Shown here: positions 1 to 9,557 of the stretch, piece by piece | Layout: each line of letters opens with the position of its first letter | Position numbering within the stretch: position 1 is the first letter of the stretch | Source of the DNA: Streptomyces sp. ASQP_92 | Lineage (GTDB): Bacteria; Actinomycetota; Actinomycetes; Streptomycetales; Streptomycetaceae | Assembly: GCF_025399895.1 (NCBI RefSeq) | Contig: NZ_JAODUA010000001.1 | Location: 868,001-932,000, forward strand | Direction: 5' to 3' | Length of the DNA: 64,000 nt | The notes under the pieces: generated by a model | What the model saw: the letters and a program-made list of their open reading frames with translations, nothing else | What the model was told of the DNA's origin: nothing | Database searches by the model: none | Position numbers and translations under genes: made by a program

Positions 1-206
1 GGGGCGCTCGAACTGCCGATGACCTGGTTGTAGGCGTGGTTCTCGAAGACCACGACCACGACGTGGTCGGGGGTGGGCACGGTCGTGGCGGCCTGGGCGA
101 AGGACGCCTGGCCGAGGCCGGCCCACAGGCCCGCGGACGCGGCCGCGAGGCCTAGGGCGGACAGCAGGGCGGTGCGGGTGCGGCGCGGTCTGGGCTCGCC
201 GAACAC
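1..206 (-). CDS. Secreted phosphoesterase-like protein, N-terminal part only
   Basis: The gene runs off the left edge, so only the first 68 codons are visible. It starts at a GTG (206-204) preceded by GGAGGT at 216-211. The N-terminus has an arginine-rich stretch (PRPRRTRT), a hydrophobic core and an Ala-rich cleavage region, which reads as a Sec or Tat signal peptide. The mature start DHVVVVVFENHAYNQVIG matches the opening of the phosphoesterase family (PF04185, acid phosphatase and phospholipase C-like enzymes), where the Glu-Asn pair lies at the metal site. A secreted phosphatase role follows from the family. Substrate cannot be judged from this fragment. Confidence 0.7.
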   Translation of the reverse strand, partial: MFGEPRPRRTRTALLSALGLAAASAGLWAGLGQASFAQAATTVPTPDHVVVVVFENHAYNQVIGSSSA

Positions 207-357
207 GGCTACCTCCGGGGTGGGGGACGGAATGCCCAGAGAGTAGGGGTGTTCATGTCAACCGGGAAGGTGGAAGTGGGTGAAGACCCGGGGAACGTCG
301 CGTGCCCATGGCGGTGGCGGCTGCGGGAAACGCACACCGTCCCCTACGTTGGGGTGA

Positions 358-1461
358 ATGACCAGCGCCACCCAGCCTCCCGGTCCCGGCAGCCCCCGAA
401 CCCCTGACCGCAGTCCGTTCTTCGACAACGCCAAGTTCCTGCTGATCGTCCTGGTGGCGCTCGGCCACAGCTGGGAGCAGGTGATCACGCCGCACACGCC
501 GGTCCTCAGAGCCGTGCACAACCTGGTCTACGGCTTCCACATGCCGGCCTTCATCCTGCTGTGCGGCTACTTCTCCCGCAGCTTCACCGGCCGGCCCGAC
601 CAGATCCGCCGGCTGCTCACCGGGGTACTGCTGCCGTACCTGATCTTCGAGACCGTCTACAGCTTCGTGTACCACTGGTGCCGGGGCTCGGACCTGGAGA
701 TCACCCCGGTCGCACCCACCTATCTCTGCTGGTTCCTGCTCGCCCTGTTCGTCTGGCGGCTCTCCACCCCGATCTGGAACGCGCTGCGGTTCGCGGTGCC
801 CATCTCGCTCGTCATCTCCTTCGCCGCGGGCACCACCCGGATCAGCGGGGACATGGCGATGCCCCGGGTCCTGATGTTCCTGCCGTTCTTCGTCCTGGGC
901 CTGCGGCTGCGGCCCGAGCACTTCGCCAGGCTGCGCACCCGCACGGCCCGCACGCTCGCGGTGCCCGTCTTCGCCGGTGCCTTCGGGCTCGCCTACCGGC
1001 TCTCCCCGGACCCGAACGACGACTGGCTCTCCAGCGACGCCGACAACACGCTCCTGCACGTCTCGCTCGGGCAGTACCTGCTGCTCAGGCTGGCGCTGCT
1101 CACCGTGTCCGCGCTCCTTGTGGCGTCGTTCCTGGCGCTGGTGCCGGGCCGCAGAACCTGGATCACCGCGTTCGGCGCCGTCACCCTCTATCCGTATCTG
1201 CTCCACGGGATCGTGCTCCGCGTCGCCGAGTACTGCGGCGTCTTCCGGGTGCTACGGCAGGCGGGGCCGGCGGGCACGCTGGTGCTGAGCGCCGCCGCCG
1301 TCGCGGTGGTCGTGCTGCTCTCGACACCGCCGGTGCGGGCGGTGCTGCGGCCCCTGGTGGAGCCGCGCCTTCCGCGGTGGCTGGTCCCTCCGGTGCGGGT
1401 GGCCGCGCCCGCACCCGTGCCGACGGCCGCCACCGAGCGCGAGAAGACGCTGGCGCGCTGA
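358..1461 (+). CDS. Membrane acyltransferase, acyltransferase-3 family
   Basis: Integral membrane protein of 367 residues with about ten hydrophobic segments. The opening FFDNAKFLLIVLVALGH, the conserved His in LGHSWEQ and the loop YGFHMPAFILLCGYF are typical of acyltransferase-3 proteins (PF01757, the NolL / fucose 4-O-acetylase branch), which move acyl groups onto sugars or lipids at the membrane. The C-terminus is a cytosolic Pro/Ala-rich tail. The ATG at 358 follows GGGGTGA directly, so the transcript may have a very short leader. It converges on the PIG-L gene with a 22-bp gap. Acceptor is unknown. Confidence 0.85.
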   Translation: MTSATQPPGPGSPRTPDRSPFFDNAKFLLIVLVALGHSWEQVITPHTPVLRAVHNLVYGFHMPAFILLCGYFSRSFTGRPDQIRRLLTGVLLPYLIFETVYSFVYHWCRGSDLEITPVAPTYLCWFLLALFVWRLSTPIWNALRFAVPISLVISFAAGTTRISGDMAMPRVLMFLPFFVLGLRLRPEHFARLRTRTARTLAVPVFAGAFGLAYRLSPDPNDDWLSSDADNTLLHVSLGQYLLLRLALLTVSALLVASFLALVPGRRTWITAFGAVTLYPYLLHGIVLRVAEYCGVFRVLRQAGPAGTLVLSAAAVAVVVLLSTPPVRAVLRPLVEPRLPRWLVPPVRVAAPAPVPTAATEREKTLAR

Positions 1462-1483
1462 GACGGGCAGGCCCTGGGCTGCG

Positions 1484-3583
1484 TCAGTTCGCGGCCGCCC
1501 GCCAAGGCGTGGCCGGGCCGTCGGTGCCCGCGGTGCGGGTCCAGTACAGGCGGCCGTCCAGGCCGATCGCGGCCGCTACCGCGCTGTCGCCGTTCTGCAC
1601 CGCGGAGGGCGCTCCGGTGAACAGGATGCCGGTGTCCGCCTTCCAGGCCGGGGCCACCGCGCCCGGCTCCAGGCCGGCGAGCGCGCCGGAGGCGGTACGG
1701 CCCGTGACGAGCGGGCCCGCCACGCCGACCATGCCGTAGCCGGAGGTGTCGCCGAGGTCGGCGGGGGCGGACGGGGTCACGCCGTCGAACAGGACGCAGC
1801 GGACGTTGCCCGAGTCGGCCTGGCGGTAGTACACGCGCACTCCGTCGCCGTCCGCGCGGGCGGACACGCCCGTCGTGTTCGGGGGGAGCCCGGTGGCCGT
1901 GGCGCTCGCGGGCATCGGGGCGCCGGGTTCCGGCTGTGCCCACGTCGACATCGTCCGCGGGGTGCTGGAGAAGACGTGGACGCGGCCGGCGCCGTCGGTG
2001 ACCGCCGCCGGGTCGCCGATCAGGTCGGTGCCGCCGAGACCGGCCCACGGGGTCCAGGTGCCGTCCGGCGTTCCGCTCGTGCTGTACAGCCGGCGGTCGC
2101 CGCCGCGCAGGAACACGGTGAGCCGGCCGGAGCCGTCCACCGCGGCCGTCGGGGTGGACATGTCGAAGACACCGTCGCTGCCGCTGCGCACGGGCGCGGC
2201 GAGCGACTGCCAGGGGGTGAACGTGCCGGACGCCGTCTGCACGGTGGCCACCACCTCGCGGCGGTAGTCGCCGAGATCCGCGCCGAAGAGGGTGCGGGTG
2301 CCGAACACCGCGAGCCGGCCGTCCGCCAGCCGCACGGAGCTCACGCCGGGGTCCATGCCCTCGCCGGGCACCACCAGCGGCCTGCCCCAGGTGCCGTCGG
2401 CGCCGGGCGCCTTGTGCCAGGCGGCGAGCCGCTGGTTGAGCACGCCGAACGCCCACAGGCTGCCGTCCTTGGCGGTCTGGAGCCAGGACGTGGAGTTGGT
2501 GCGGCTGTAGCGGACCGACTCGGCCCAGTTGTTGCCGTGCGGGTGGGGCGCGACCTTGCGGTCGCCGCAACCGGCCGTGCTGGCGCAGTAGTTGTCCTTC
2601 GCGTTCGTCCAGGCGTACGTCTTGACGATGTCGGCCTTGGCGTCGGTGGCCGGCTTGGCGAAGGTGTGCGGCAGGTGGCTGGTGTTGTAGCCGTAGTAGG
2701 TCTGGACGCTGAAGTCCGGGTGGTGGGGGGAGTCGGCGTACTCCCTGAGGGCGGCCTGGGCGAAGCGGGCGCTGAAGATGTGGTCCTGGTGGTCGATGAT
2801 CTTCTGCGGCCTGCCGTCCCGGCCGGGCGTCGGGTCGAGGGTGCGCACATGCGTCGGGCGGAACGTCTCCATCAGCCCGGCGAGCGTCTTGACGACCTGG
2901 TCCTTGGTGTAGCTGAAGGGGTGGGCCGGGGTGCCGGAGGACAGCTGGGAGTCGAGCGCGCCGGTCTGGCCGTTCCACAGGCCGCGCAGGCTGTGCGGCT
3001 GGTTGCCGAGGATCGTCTCGGACTCGCGCAGTTGCAGCCAGACCAGACGGACGCCGGGGTGGCCGTCGAGGGTGTCCACCTCGGCGGTGCCGCCGCCGGC
3101 GGTGGGTATCGCGGTACGGGACCAGGTGCCCGACCGGTCGCCGGTCGCCATCTGCGCGTACGCCCCGCGTATGCCGTTCTGGCGGGCCTCGGCGTACTTG
3201 GCGCGGTCGGAGGGGGGCCGGGGCGCGCCCTTCTTCAGCGGCGGTGAGTTCACGCCGTCCGCCTCGCCCGCGGTGACGTACACCGAGGTGATGGGGCGGC
3301 CCGAGCGCAGCGACTGGCCGGTGTCCGGGTTCATGAAGAACAGGTCGTCGTCCGGGTGGGCCATGATCTGCATGACCGAGCCGTCCAGGGGCCGCACCGG
3401 GCCCGAGGCCGCCATCGCGGGCGTGGCCACGGCGTGGCCCTCGGGGAGGCTGGGACCCTCGGTGTCGGACATGGCGAGTTCGGCGAAGACACCGCCCGAG
3501 ATGAGGACGGCGGCGAGCGTGGCGCCGGCGACGGCGCCACGGCGGGAGAGCAGCGCGGAGCGCAGCGGCAGCCTGGACTTCAT
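1484..3583 (-). CDS. Secreted PIG-L family N-acetylhexosamine deacetylase with C-terminal propeller-like region
   Basis: Protein of 699 residues. Residues 1-35 form a signal sequence or membrane anchor. The zinc motif AHPDDD lies at residues 75-80 and a later His-Asp-His element (IIDHQDHIF) near residue 265 supplies the third ligand; both define the PIG-L / LmbE deacetylases (PF02585). Residues about 340-699 hold repeated blocks with Asp-Gly-rich turns and Trp (DGSLWAFG, DGTWGRP, DGTWTPW, DGRLYWTR), like sialidase or lectin-type beta-propeller repeats, probably for glycan binding. The enzyme likely deacetylates an extracellular amino sugar. Substrate is not evident from its neighbours. Confidence 0.88.
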   Translation of the reverse strand: MKSRLPLRSALLSRRGAVAGATLAAVLISGGVFAELAMSDTEGPSLPEGHAVATPAMAASGPVRPLDGSVMQIMAHPDDDLFFMNPDTGQSLRSGRPITSVYVTAGEADGVNSPPLKKGAPRPPSDRAKYAEARQNGIRGAYAQMATGDRSGTWSRTAIPTAGGGTAEVDTLDGHPGVRLVWLQLRESETILGNQPHSLRGLWNGQTGALDSQLSSGTPAHPFSYTKDQVVKTLAGLMETFRPTHVRTLDPTPGRDGRPQKIIDHQDHIFSARFAQAALREYADSPHHPDFSVQTYYGYNTSHLPHTFAKPATDAKADIVKTYAWTNAKDNYCASTAGCGDRKVAPHPHGNNWAESVRYSRTNSTSWLQTAKDGSLWAFGVLNQRLAAWHKAPGADGTWGRPLVVPGEGMDPGVSSVRLADGRLAVFGTRTLFGADLGDYRREVVATVQTASGTFTPWQSLAAPVRSGSDGVFDMSTPTAAVDGSGRLTVFLRGGDRRLYSTSGTPDGTWTPWAGLGGTDLIGDPAAVTDGAGRVHVFSSTPRTMSTWAQPEPGAPMPASATATGLPPNTTGVSARADGDGVRVYYRQADSGNVRCVLFDGVTPSAPADLGDTSGYGMVGVAGPLVTGRTASGALAGLEPGAVAPAWKADTGILFTGAPSAVQNGDSAVAAAIGLDGRLYWTRTAGTDGPATPWRAAAN

Positions 3584-4051
3584 GGGTGCGGTCTTTCGGT
3601 ACGGGCGGCCTGGGCGGCCGGTCGGTGCGTGAGAGCACGTCCTCGCCGAGCCCGGTCGTGAGTGCTCGATCAGTTGCGGTCGGAACCTGATCGGCTAGGA
3701 AGACGAAAGGTCCAAGAATGCGGTTCATTTGGACGGCTGGGCAAATCATGTGGTCTTGATCACCCCGAATTGCCGCTATATCCGCACAAGTCCGACCTAC
3801 GGGTCGTGAACTGGGCCGGAACGGCGGCCGGTTCAGGGGTGGCCTCCCGGCATCTCGCCGACAGTGAGGACGGCGTCACGCTGGGGCAGCGGGCGGCCCG
3901 GGGTCGCTTTCGAGCCGAAGGTCCCGGACCTCCCCAGGGCCCGGCGGCCCCACTGCGGCTAGGCTCGGAATCCGGGTCTTGATCGGGTGGGCCGGCTGCG
4001 GCGACCCCCGGCCGGGCGCGCGGGCGTACGTACGAGGTGAGAGGCGGCCAG
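3584..4051. other. Divergent intergenic region between the PIG-L gene and glnE
   Basis: This 468-bp gap separates two divergent genes and must hold both promoters. The stretch at about 3700-3800 is less GC-rich than its surroundings. I see no convincing GlnR-type box of the kind found at glnA and glnII, no long hairpin and no small gene with a good ribosome site. Confidence 0.5.
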
Positions 4052-7045
4052 ATGACGGTGCCGGGGCGCAGGAGCAGTACCTTCACACGGCTGCTGCGGC
4101 ATGGCTTCACCGACCCCTCGGCCGCCGAGCGGCTCCTGGAGACCCCCGAGCTCGGGCCCGTACGCGACGACCCGGTGCTGCTGGACGCGCTGGGCGCCAC
4201 CGCCGACCCCGATCTGGCCCTCCTCGGACTCGTCCGGGTGGTGGAGGCGCAGGACGCCGACGAGCGGCGCGCCCTCCTGGACACCCTGGCCACCGCGAAG
4301 CCGCTGCGGGACCGGCTGCTCGGGGTGCTCGGCGCCTCGGAGGCGCTCGGCGACCACCTCGCGCGCCACCCGCACGACTGGCACGCCCTGGTCACCTATG
4401 AGGCGGCCGATCTCCATCCCGGGGTCGCCGAGTTCGAGCGGGGCCTGGCCGGCGCCACCGACCCGGTGTCGCTGCGCATCGCCTACCGGCGCTGCCTGCT
4501 GGCCATAGCCGCCCGCGACGTGTGCGGAACCACCGACGTGGCCGAGGCCGCCGCCGAGCTCGCCGACCTCGCCACCGCCACCCTGCGCGCCGCGCTCGCC
4601 ATCGCCCGCGCCGAGGCCCCCGCCGACGCCGCCCAGTGCCGGCTCGCGGTGATCGCGATGGGCAAGTGCGGCGGCCATGAGCTCAACTACGTCTCCGACG
4701 TCGACGTGATCTTCGTGGCCGAGCCCGCCGACGGCTTCGACGAGGGCAAGGCGATGCAGGCCGCGGGCCGGCTCGCCGCCCACCTCATGCGGATCTGCTC
4801 CGAGACCACCGTCGAGGGCGTGATCTGGCCCGTCGACGCCAATCTGCGCCCCGAGGGCCGCAACGGCCCCCTGGTGCGGACGCTCTCCAGCCACCTCGCC
4901 TACTACCAGCGCTGGGCCAAGACCTGGGAGTTCCAGGCGCTGCTCAAGGCCCGGCCCGTCGCGGGCGACCCGGAGCTCGGCCGGGCCTATGTCGAGGCCG
5001 TCTCCCCCCTGGTGTGGCAGGCCGCCGAGCGGGACAACTTCGTCGCCGACGTGCAGAAGATGCGGCGCCGGGTCGTCGACAACATCCCCGCCGCCCAGGT
5101 GGAGCGCGAGCTCAAGCTCGGCCCCGGTGGGCTCCGCGACGTAGAATTCGCCGTCCAGCTCCTGCAGTTGGTGCACGGGCGCAGCGACGCCACCCTGCAC
5201 AGCGGCACCACCCTGGACGCGCTGGCCGCGCTCGCCGCCGGTGGCTACGTGGGCCGGGCGGACGCCGCCCAACTCGACGCGGCCTACCGGTTCCTGCGGG
5301 CCATGGAACACCGCATCCAGCTCTACCGGCTGCGCCGTACCCATCTCGTGCCCGAGGACGAGGCCGATCTGCGCCGCCTGGGCCGCTCACTGGGGCTGCG
5401 CACCGAACCCGTCGTCAGCCTCAACAAGGAGTGGAAGCGGCACGCCTCGGTGGTGCGCCGGCTGCACGAGAAGCTGTTCTACCGGCCGCTCCTGGACGCG
5501 GTCGCCCAGCTCGCGCCGGGGGAGACCCGGCTCAGCGCCCGCGCGGCCGCCCACCGCCTCGAAGCGCTCGGCTACGCCGACCCGGCGGCCGCCCTGCGCC
5601 ACCTGGAGGCGCTGTCCTCGGGCGTGAGCCGCAAGGCCGCCATCCAGCGCACCCTGCTGCCGGTCCTGCTCGGCTGGTTCGCGGACTCCGCCGACCCGGA
5701 CGCCGGGCTCCTCGGCTTCCGCAAGGTGTCCGACGCGCTCGGCAAGACCCCCTGGTACCTGCGGCTGCTGCGCGACGAGGGCGCCGCCGCCGAGAACCTC
5801 GCCCGGGTCCTCTCGGCCGGCCGGCTCGCCCCCGACCTGCTGCTTCGCGCCCCCGAGGCCGTGGCCATCCTGGGCGATCCGGACGGCCTCGTGCCGCGCG
5901 GCCGGGCCCATCTGGAGCAGGAGGTACTCGCCGCGGTCGGCCGAGCCGAGAGCGCCGAGGGCGCGGTCGCCGCCGCCCGGGGGGTGCGCCGGCGCGAACT
6001 CTTCCGCACCGCCGCGGGCGACCTCATCGGCAGTTACGGGACCGAGGACAGCCCCGCCGAGGAGGACCCGGGCGCGCTGGTGGACCGGGTCGGCAACGCG
6101 GTCACCGACCTGAACGCGGCCACCATCGCGGGCGCCCTGCGCGCCGCCGTGCGGGCCGAGTGGGGCGAGACCCTGCCCACCCGTTTCACCGTCATCGGCA
6201 TGGGCCGCTTCGGCGGGCACGAGCTGAGCTACGGCTCGGACGCGGACGTCCTGTTCGTGCACGAACCCCGCGAGGGCGTGGACGAGCAGGAGGCGGCCCG
6301 GGCCGCGGGCCGCGTCGTCGCCGAGATGCGCCGCCTCCTCCAACTGCCCACCGCCGACCCGCCGTTGCTGATCGACGCCGATCTGCGGCCGGAGGGGAAG
6401 TCGGGTCCGATGGCCCGCACGCTGGGGTCCTACGAGGCGTACTACCGGCGGTGGTCGCTGGTCTGGGAGAGCCAGGCGCTGCTGCGCGCCGAGGTGATGG
6501 CGGGCGACGCGGAGCTCGGGGCCCGCTTCATCGAGCTGATCGACCCGCTGCGGTATCCGGTGGGCGGCCTGAATGACGATGCGGTGCGCGAGATCCGCCG
6601 CCTCAAGGCGCGCATGGAGTCCGAGCGGATGCCGCGGGGCGCCGACCCCACCCTGCACACCAAGCTGGGCCGCGGCGGCCTCTCGGACGTCGAGTGGACC
6701 GTGCAGCTCCTCCAGATGCGGCACGGCTGGGAGCTGCCGGGCCTGCGCACGACGCGGACCAGGACCGCGCTGGCCGCCGCGCACGCCGCCGGGCTCCTCG
6801 ACGCCGAGGCCGCCTCGATACTGGACGAGGCGTGGGTGCTGGCGACGCGGGTGCGCAACGGGGTCATGCTGGTGCGGGGCCGGGCCGGGGACACCTTTCC
6901 CTCCGACGGGCGGGAGCTGGCGGCGGTCGGCCGTTACCTGGGGTACGAGCCGGGGCATGTCGGGGACATGCTGGAGGACTACCGGCGCCTTACGCGCAGG
7001 GCGCGGGGGGTTGTGGAGGAGCTGTTCTACGGGGCACACCTGTAA
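4052..7045 (+). CDS. glnE: Bifunctional glutamine synthetase adenylyltransferase / adenylyl-removing enzyme
   Basis: Large protein of 997 residues with the duplicated nucleotidyltransferase layout of GlnE. The N-terminal half carries GKCGGHELNYVSDVDVIF near residues 204-221 (adenylyl removal). The C-terminal half carries FGGHELSYGSDADVLF near residues 718-733 (adenylyl transfer), each with the Asp-x-Asp metal pair and followed by a helical GlnD/PII-ligase domain. It attaches or removes AMP on Tyr397 of GlnA, which is encoded at 50528-51937. I chose the ATG at 4052 because GAGAGG lies just upstream; a GTG at 4037 in frame is an alternative. Streptomyces GlnE is known to sit apart from glnA, as here. 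Confidence 0.97.
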   Translation: MTVPGRRSSTFTRLLRHGFTDPSAAERLLETPELGPVRDDPVLLDALGATADPDLALLGLVRVVEAQDADERRALLDTLATAKPLRDRLLGVLGASEALGDHLARHPHDWHALVTYEAADLHPGVAEFERGLAGATDPVSLRIAYRRCLLAIAARDVCGTTDVAEAAAELADLATATLRAALAIARAEAPADAAQCRLAVIAMGKCGGHELNYVSDVDVIFVAEPADGFDEGKAMQAAGRLAAHLMRICSETTVEGVIWPVDANLRPEGRNGPLVRTLSSHLAYYQRWAKTWEFQALLKARPVAGDPELGRAYVEAVSPLVWQAAERDNFVADVQKMRRRVVDNIPAAQVERELKLGPGGLRDVEFAVQLLQLVHGRSDATLHSGTTLDALAALAAGGYVGRADAAQLDAAYRFLRAMEHRIQLYRLRRTHLVPEDEADLRRLGRSLGLRTEPVVSLNKEWKRHASVVRRLHEKLFYRPLLDAVAQLAPGETRLSARAAAHRLEALGYADPAAALRHLEALSSGVSRKAAIQRTLLPVLLGWFADSADPDAGLLGFRKVSDALGKTPWYLRLLRDEGAAAENLARVLSAGRLAPDLLLRAPEAVAILGDPDGLVPRGRAHLEQEVLAAVGRAESAEGAVAAARGVRRRELFRTAAGDLIGSYGTEDSPAEEDPGALVDRVGNAVTDLNAATIAGALRAAVRAEWGETLPTRFTVIGMGRFGGHELSYGSDADVLFVHEPREGVDEQEAARAAGRVVAEMRRLLQLPTADPPLLIDADLRPEGKSGPMARTLGSYEAYYRRWSLVWESQALLRAEVMAGDAELGARFIELIDPLRYPVGGLNDDAVREIRRLKARMESERMPRGADPTLHTKLGRGGLSDVEWTVQLLQMRHGWELPGLRTTRTRTALAAAHAAGLLDAEAASILDEAWVLATRVRNGVMLVRGRAGDTFPSDGRELAAVGRYLGYEPGHVGDMLEDYRRLTRRARGVVEELFYGAHL

Positions 7046-7062
7046 CTCCCCATGCCTCCCCG

Positions 7063-7504
7063 GGGCTCCGCCCCAGACCCCGTATCGCGCCTGAACGGCG
7101 CTCGTCCTCAATCGCCGGACGGGCTGAGGTGTCCGAGGCGGGCCCGCACCGACCCGCCAGGGGCGCGGGGAACTGCGCGAGAAGCGGGCACGGTCCGCAG
7201 CCGAAAGCCCCTGGGGCTCCGCCCCAGACCCCGTTCGCGCCTGAAGGGCGCTCGTCCTCAATCGCCGGACAGGCTGAGGTGTCCGAGGCGGGCCGGCACC
7301 GGTGCCGCCCAGGGGCGCGGGGAACTGCGCGAGAAGCGGGCACGGTCCGCAGCCGGGGGACGCCGGGGCTTCGCCCCAGCCGCGCACGGTCCGCAGCGGG
7401 GACGACGGGGCTTCGCCCCAGCCACGGACAGTCCGCAGCCGGGGGCGCCGGGGCTTCGCCCCAGCCGGTCCGGAGCGGGGTTGCTGGGCTTCGCCCCAGG
7501 GGGC
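7063..7504. repeat. Intergenic repeat cluster between convergent genes
   Basis: A unit with GGGGCTCCGCCCC, CTCGTCCTCAATCGCCGGAC and GGGGAACTGCGCGAGAAGCG occurs twice in direct orientation (about 7063-7195 and 7208-7350, a few mismatches). Four hairpins of the form GGGGCTTCGCCCC follow at 7365-7377, 7407-7419, 7450-7462 and (one base shorter) 7486-7497. The first 63 bp (7063-7125) recur identically in reverse at 59542-59604. Such dispersed GC-rich intergenic repeats are common in Streptomyces; here they fill the gap between glnE and the PAP2 gene and could stop transcription in both directions. No coding potential is convincing. Confidence 0.85.
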
Positions 7505-8467
7505 TTAGGCGCCGGGTGGGCGGGCGGTGCCGGTGCGGGCCGGCGCCGCGCGGCCGGGCACACGCTTCGGGAGGTGGTGGGGGAGGGCGCCGTACCAGGT
7601 GCGGGAGACCAGGATGCCGAAGCTCAGGCAGAGCAGGCCGCCCACCGCGTCCAGCCAGAAGTGGTTCGCCGTGGAGACGATCACCACCAGCGTGGCCATG
7701 GGGTAGAGCAGGCCCAGGATCTTCGCCCACGGCGCCGACGCGAGCGCGAAGATCGTCAGGCCGCACCAGGTCGACCACCCGATGTGCATGGACGGCATCG
7801 CCGCGTACTGGTTCGACATGTTCTTCAGGTCGCCCGAGGCCATCGAGCCCCAGGTGTGGTGCACCAGGACCGTGTCGATGAAGCCGCCGCCGTTCATCAG
7901 GCGGGGCGGCGCGAGCGGGACGAAGTAGTAGCCGAGCAGGGCCACGCCCGTCGTCGCGAAGAGTACGAGGCGTGACGCCGCGTAGCGGCCGGGGTGACTA
8001 CGGAACAGCCACACCAGAACACCGATGGTGACGATGAAGTGCAGTGTGGCGTAGTAGTAGTTCATGCCCACGATGAGCCATGTCACCGAATTCACGGCGT
8101 GGTTGACCGACTGCTCCACCGCGATGCCGAGGTGGTGCTCGGCGCTCCAGATCCAGTCGGCGTTCTTGAGCGCCTGCGTCTTCTGCTCGGGCACCGCGTT
8201 GCGGACCAGTGAGTACACCCAGTAACTCACCGCGATCAGAAGCACTTCGAACCAGATGCGCGGACGGCGCGGCACGCGCACACCACGCAACCGGGAGGAA
8301 AATCCGGTTCGTCCCGGTTCGATGCTGGTGGGTGAGGCCGACGGCTCATTGGTTGGAGCGGCCGTCCGGCCTTCCAGAGTCTTCACGGTCATGTCACCCA
8401 TAGGAGGAGAGTCTGCCAGACGCACATATCCCCCGCCGATCATCCTCCGGTCGGGTTCGCTCCGCAC
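7505..8467 (-). CDS. PAP2-superfamily membrane protein (inositolphosphotransferase-like)
   Basis: Protein of 320 residues if started at the GTG at 8467, which has AGGGAG six bases upstream; an ATG at 8401 (MGDMTVKTL) would remove 22 residues. The first 65 residues are polar, followed by about six transmembrane segments. The motifs HPGRYAASR, AAMPSMHIGWS and STANHFWLDAVGG contain the conserved His residues of the PAP2_3 branch (PF14378), which covers inositolphosphotransferases and lipid phosphatases. It probably handles a phosphorylated lipid at the membrane. It lies 36 bp downstream of the LacI gene on the same strand but shows no clear functional link to it. Confidence 0.85.
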   Translation of the reverse strand: MRSEPDRRMIGGGYVRLADSPPMGDMTVKTLEGRTAAPTNEPSASPTSIEPGRTGFSSRLRGVRVPRRPRIWFEVLLIAVSYWVYSLVRNAVPEQKTQALKNADWIWSAEHHLGIAVEQSVNHAVNSVTWLIVGMNYYYATLHFIVTIGVLVWLFRSHPGRYAASRLVLFATTGVALLGYYFVPLAPPRLMNGGGFIDTVLVHHTWGSMASGDLKNMSNQYAAMPSMHIGWSTWCGLTIFALASAPWAKILGLLYPMATLVVIVSTANHFWLDAVGGLLCLSFGILVSRTWYGALPHHLPKRVPGRAAPARTGTARPPGA

Positions 8468-8503
8468 CTGGTACTCCCTAAGGACGAGGTTTCCCCGTGA
8501 GGG

Positions 8504-9556
8504 TCAGGGCCGGATCCGGGGCCGGACACCCGATGTCGAACCGCGCACGACCAGTTCCGGCATGAAGATGAACTCGCTGTGCGGGGCCGGGGTGCCGCCG
8601 ACCTCTTCGAGCAGGGCGCGGACCGCGGCCTGGCCCATCGCCGTCACCGGCTTGCGGATCGTGGTGAGGGGTGGATCGGTGAACGCTATCAACGGAGAGT
8701 CGTCGAAGCCCACCACGGAGACATCGCCGGGCACATCGAGGCCCGCCTGGCGCGCGGCCCTGATCGCGCCGAGCGCCATCATGTCGCTGGCGCACACCAC
8801 GGCGGTGCAGCCCTGCGCGATCAGCGCGGTGGCCGCCGCCTGGCCGCCCTCCAGTGTGTACAGGGAGTGCTGGATCAGTGACTCGGCCTCGGCGAGGCTC
8901 AGCCCGAACCGGTCCTGCATACCGGCGGTGAAGCCCTCGATCTTGCGCAGCACCGGCACGAAGCGCTTGGGCCCGACCGCGAGCCCGATCCGGGTGTGGC
9001 CGAGCGCCGCGAGGTGGGTGACCGCGAGGCGCATCGCGGCGCGGTCGTCGGGCGAGATGAAGGGGGCCCGCACCTTCGGCGAGAACCCGTCGACCAGGAC
9101 GTACGGGACGTCCTGGGCGCGCAGCTGCTCGTAGCGCTCCATGTCGGCGGTGGTGTCCGCGTGCAGCCCGGAGACGAAGATGATCCCGGAGACGCCCCGG
9201 TCCACCAGCATCTCGGTGAGCTCGTCCTCGGTGGACCCGCCGGGGGTCTGGGTGGCGAGCACCGGGGTGTACCCCTGCCGGGTCAGGGACTGGCCGATGA
9301 CCTGGGCGAGGGCGGGGAAGATCGGGTTTTCCAGTTCCGGCGTTATCAGGCCGACGAGCCCGGCGCTGCGGCGACGCAGCCGTACGGGCCGTTCGTAACC
9401 CAGCACGTCGAGTGCGGCCAGCACGGATTCGCGGGTGCCCGCGGCCACACCGGGCTTGCCGTTGAGCACGCGGCTGACTGTGGCTTCGCTGACCCCCGCC
9501 TGGGCTGCGATGTCGGCGAGCCGTGCGGTCACGGGATTGGACTGTACCGGTCGCAC
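8504..9556 (-). CDS. malR: LacI-family maltose regulator, copy 1
   Basis: Protein of 350 residues. The N-terminal helix-turn-helix and hinge read LADIAAQAGVSEATVSRVLN, the classic LacI DNA-binding motif, followed by a periplasmic-binding-protein-like effector domain ending in PELVVRGST. The GTG start at 9556 lies one base after the stop of the upstream alpha-glucosidase gene, so translation is probably coupled; a GTG at 9532 is an alternative. In Streptomyces MalR represses malEFG until maltose or maltodextrin is present. A close paralogue lies at 16374-17411 (shared SGLHADT, FVSGLH-like and PDD blocks). Which copy is the main mal repressor cannot be told from sequence. Confidence 0.85.
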   Translation of the reverse strand: MRPVQSNPVTARLADIAAQAGVSEATVSRVLNGKPGVAAGTRESVLAALDVLGYERPVRLRRRSAGLVGLITPELENPIFPALAQVIGQSLTRQGYTPVLATQTPGGSTEDELTEMLVDRGVSGIIFVSGLHADTTADMERYEQLRAQDVPYVLVDGFSPKVRAPFISPDDRAAMRLAVTHLAALGHTRIGLAVGPKRFVPVLRKIEGFTAGMQDRFGLSLAEAESLIQHSLYTLEGGQAAATALIAQGCTAVVCASDMMALGAIRAARQAGLDVPGDVSVVGFDDSPLIAFTDPPLTTIRKPVTAMGQAAVRALLEEVGGTPAPHSEFIFMPELVVRGSTSGVRPRIRP

Positions 9557-9557
9557 G

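Noticed and set aside
1188..3749. Long minus-strand frame of 853 codons over the PIG-L gene and part of the acyltransferase gene
   Set aside because: Same strand but wrong frame; Arg/Pro/His-rich product with no motif, while the frame at 1484-3583 holds the AHPDDD motif and signal sequence.
3584..4051. GlnR box upstream of glnE
   Set aside because: I found no run of pentamers with 11-bp spacing comparable to those at glnA and glnII.
7046..7504. Possible small genes in the repeat region
   Set aside because: Open frames exist on both strands, but they are made of the dispersed repeat units and have no ribosome site.
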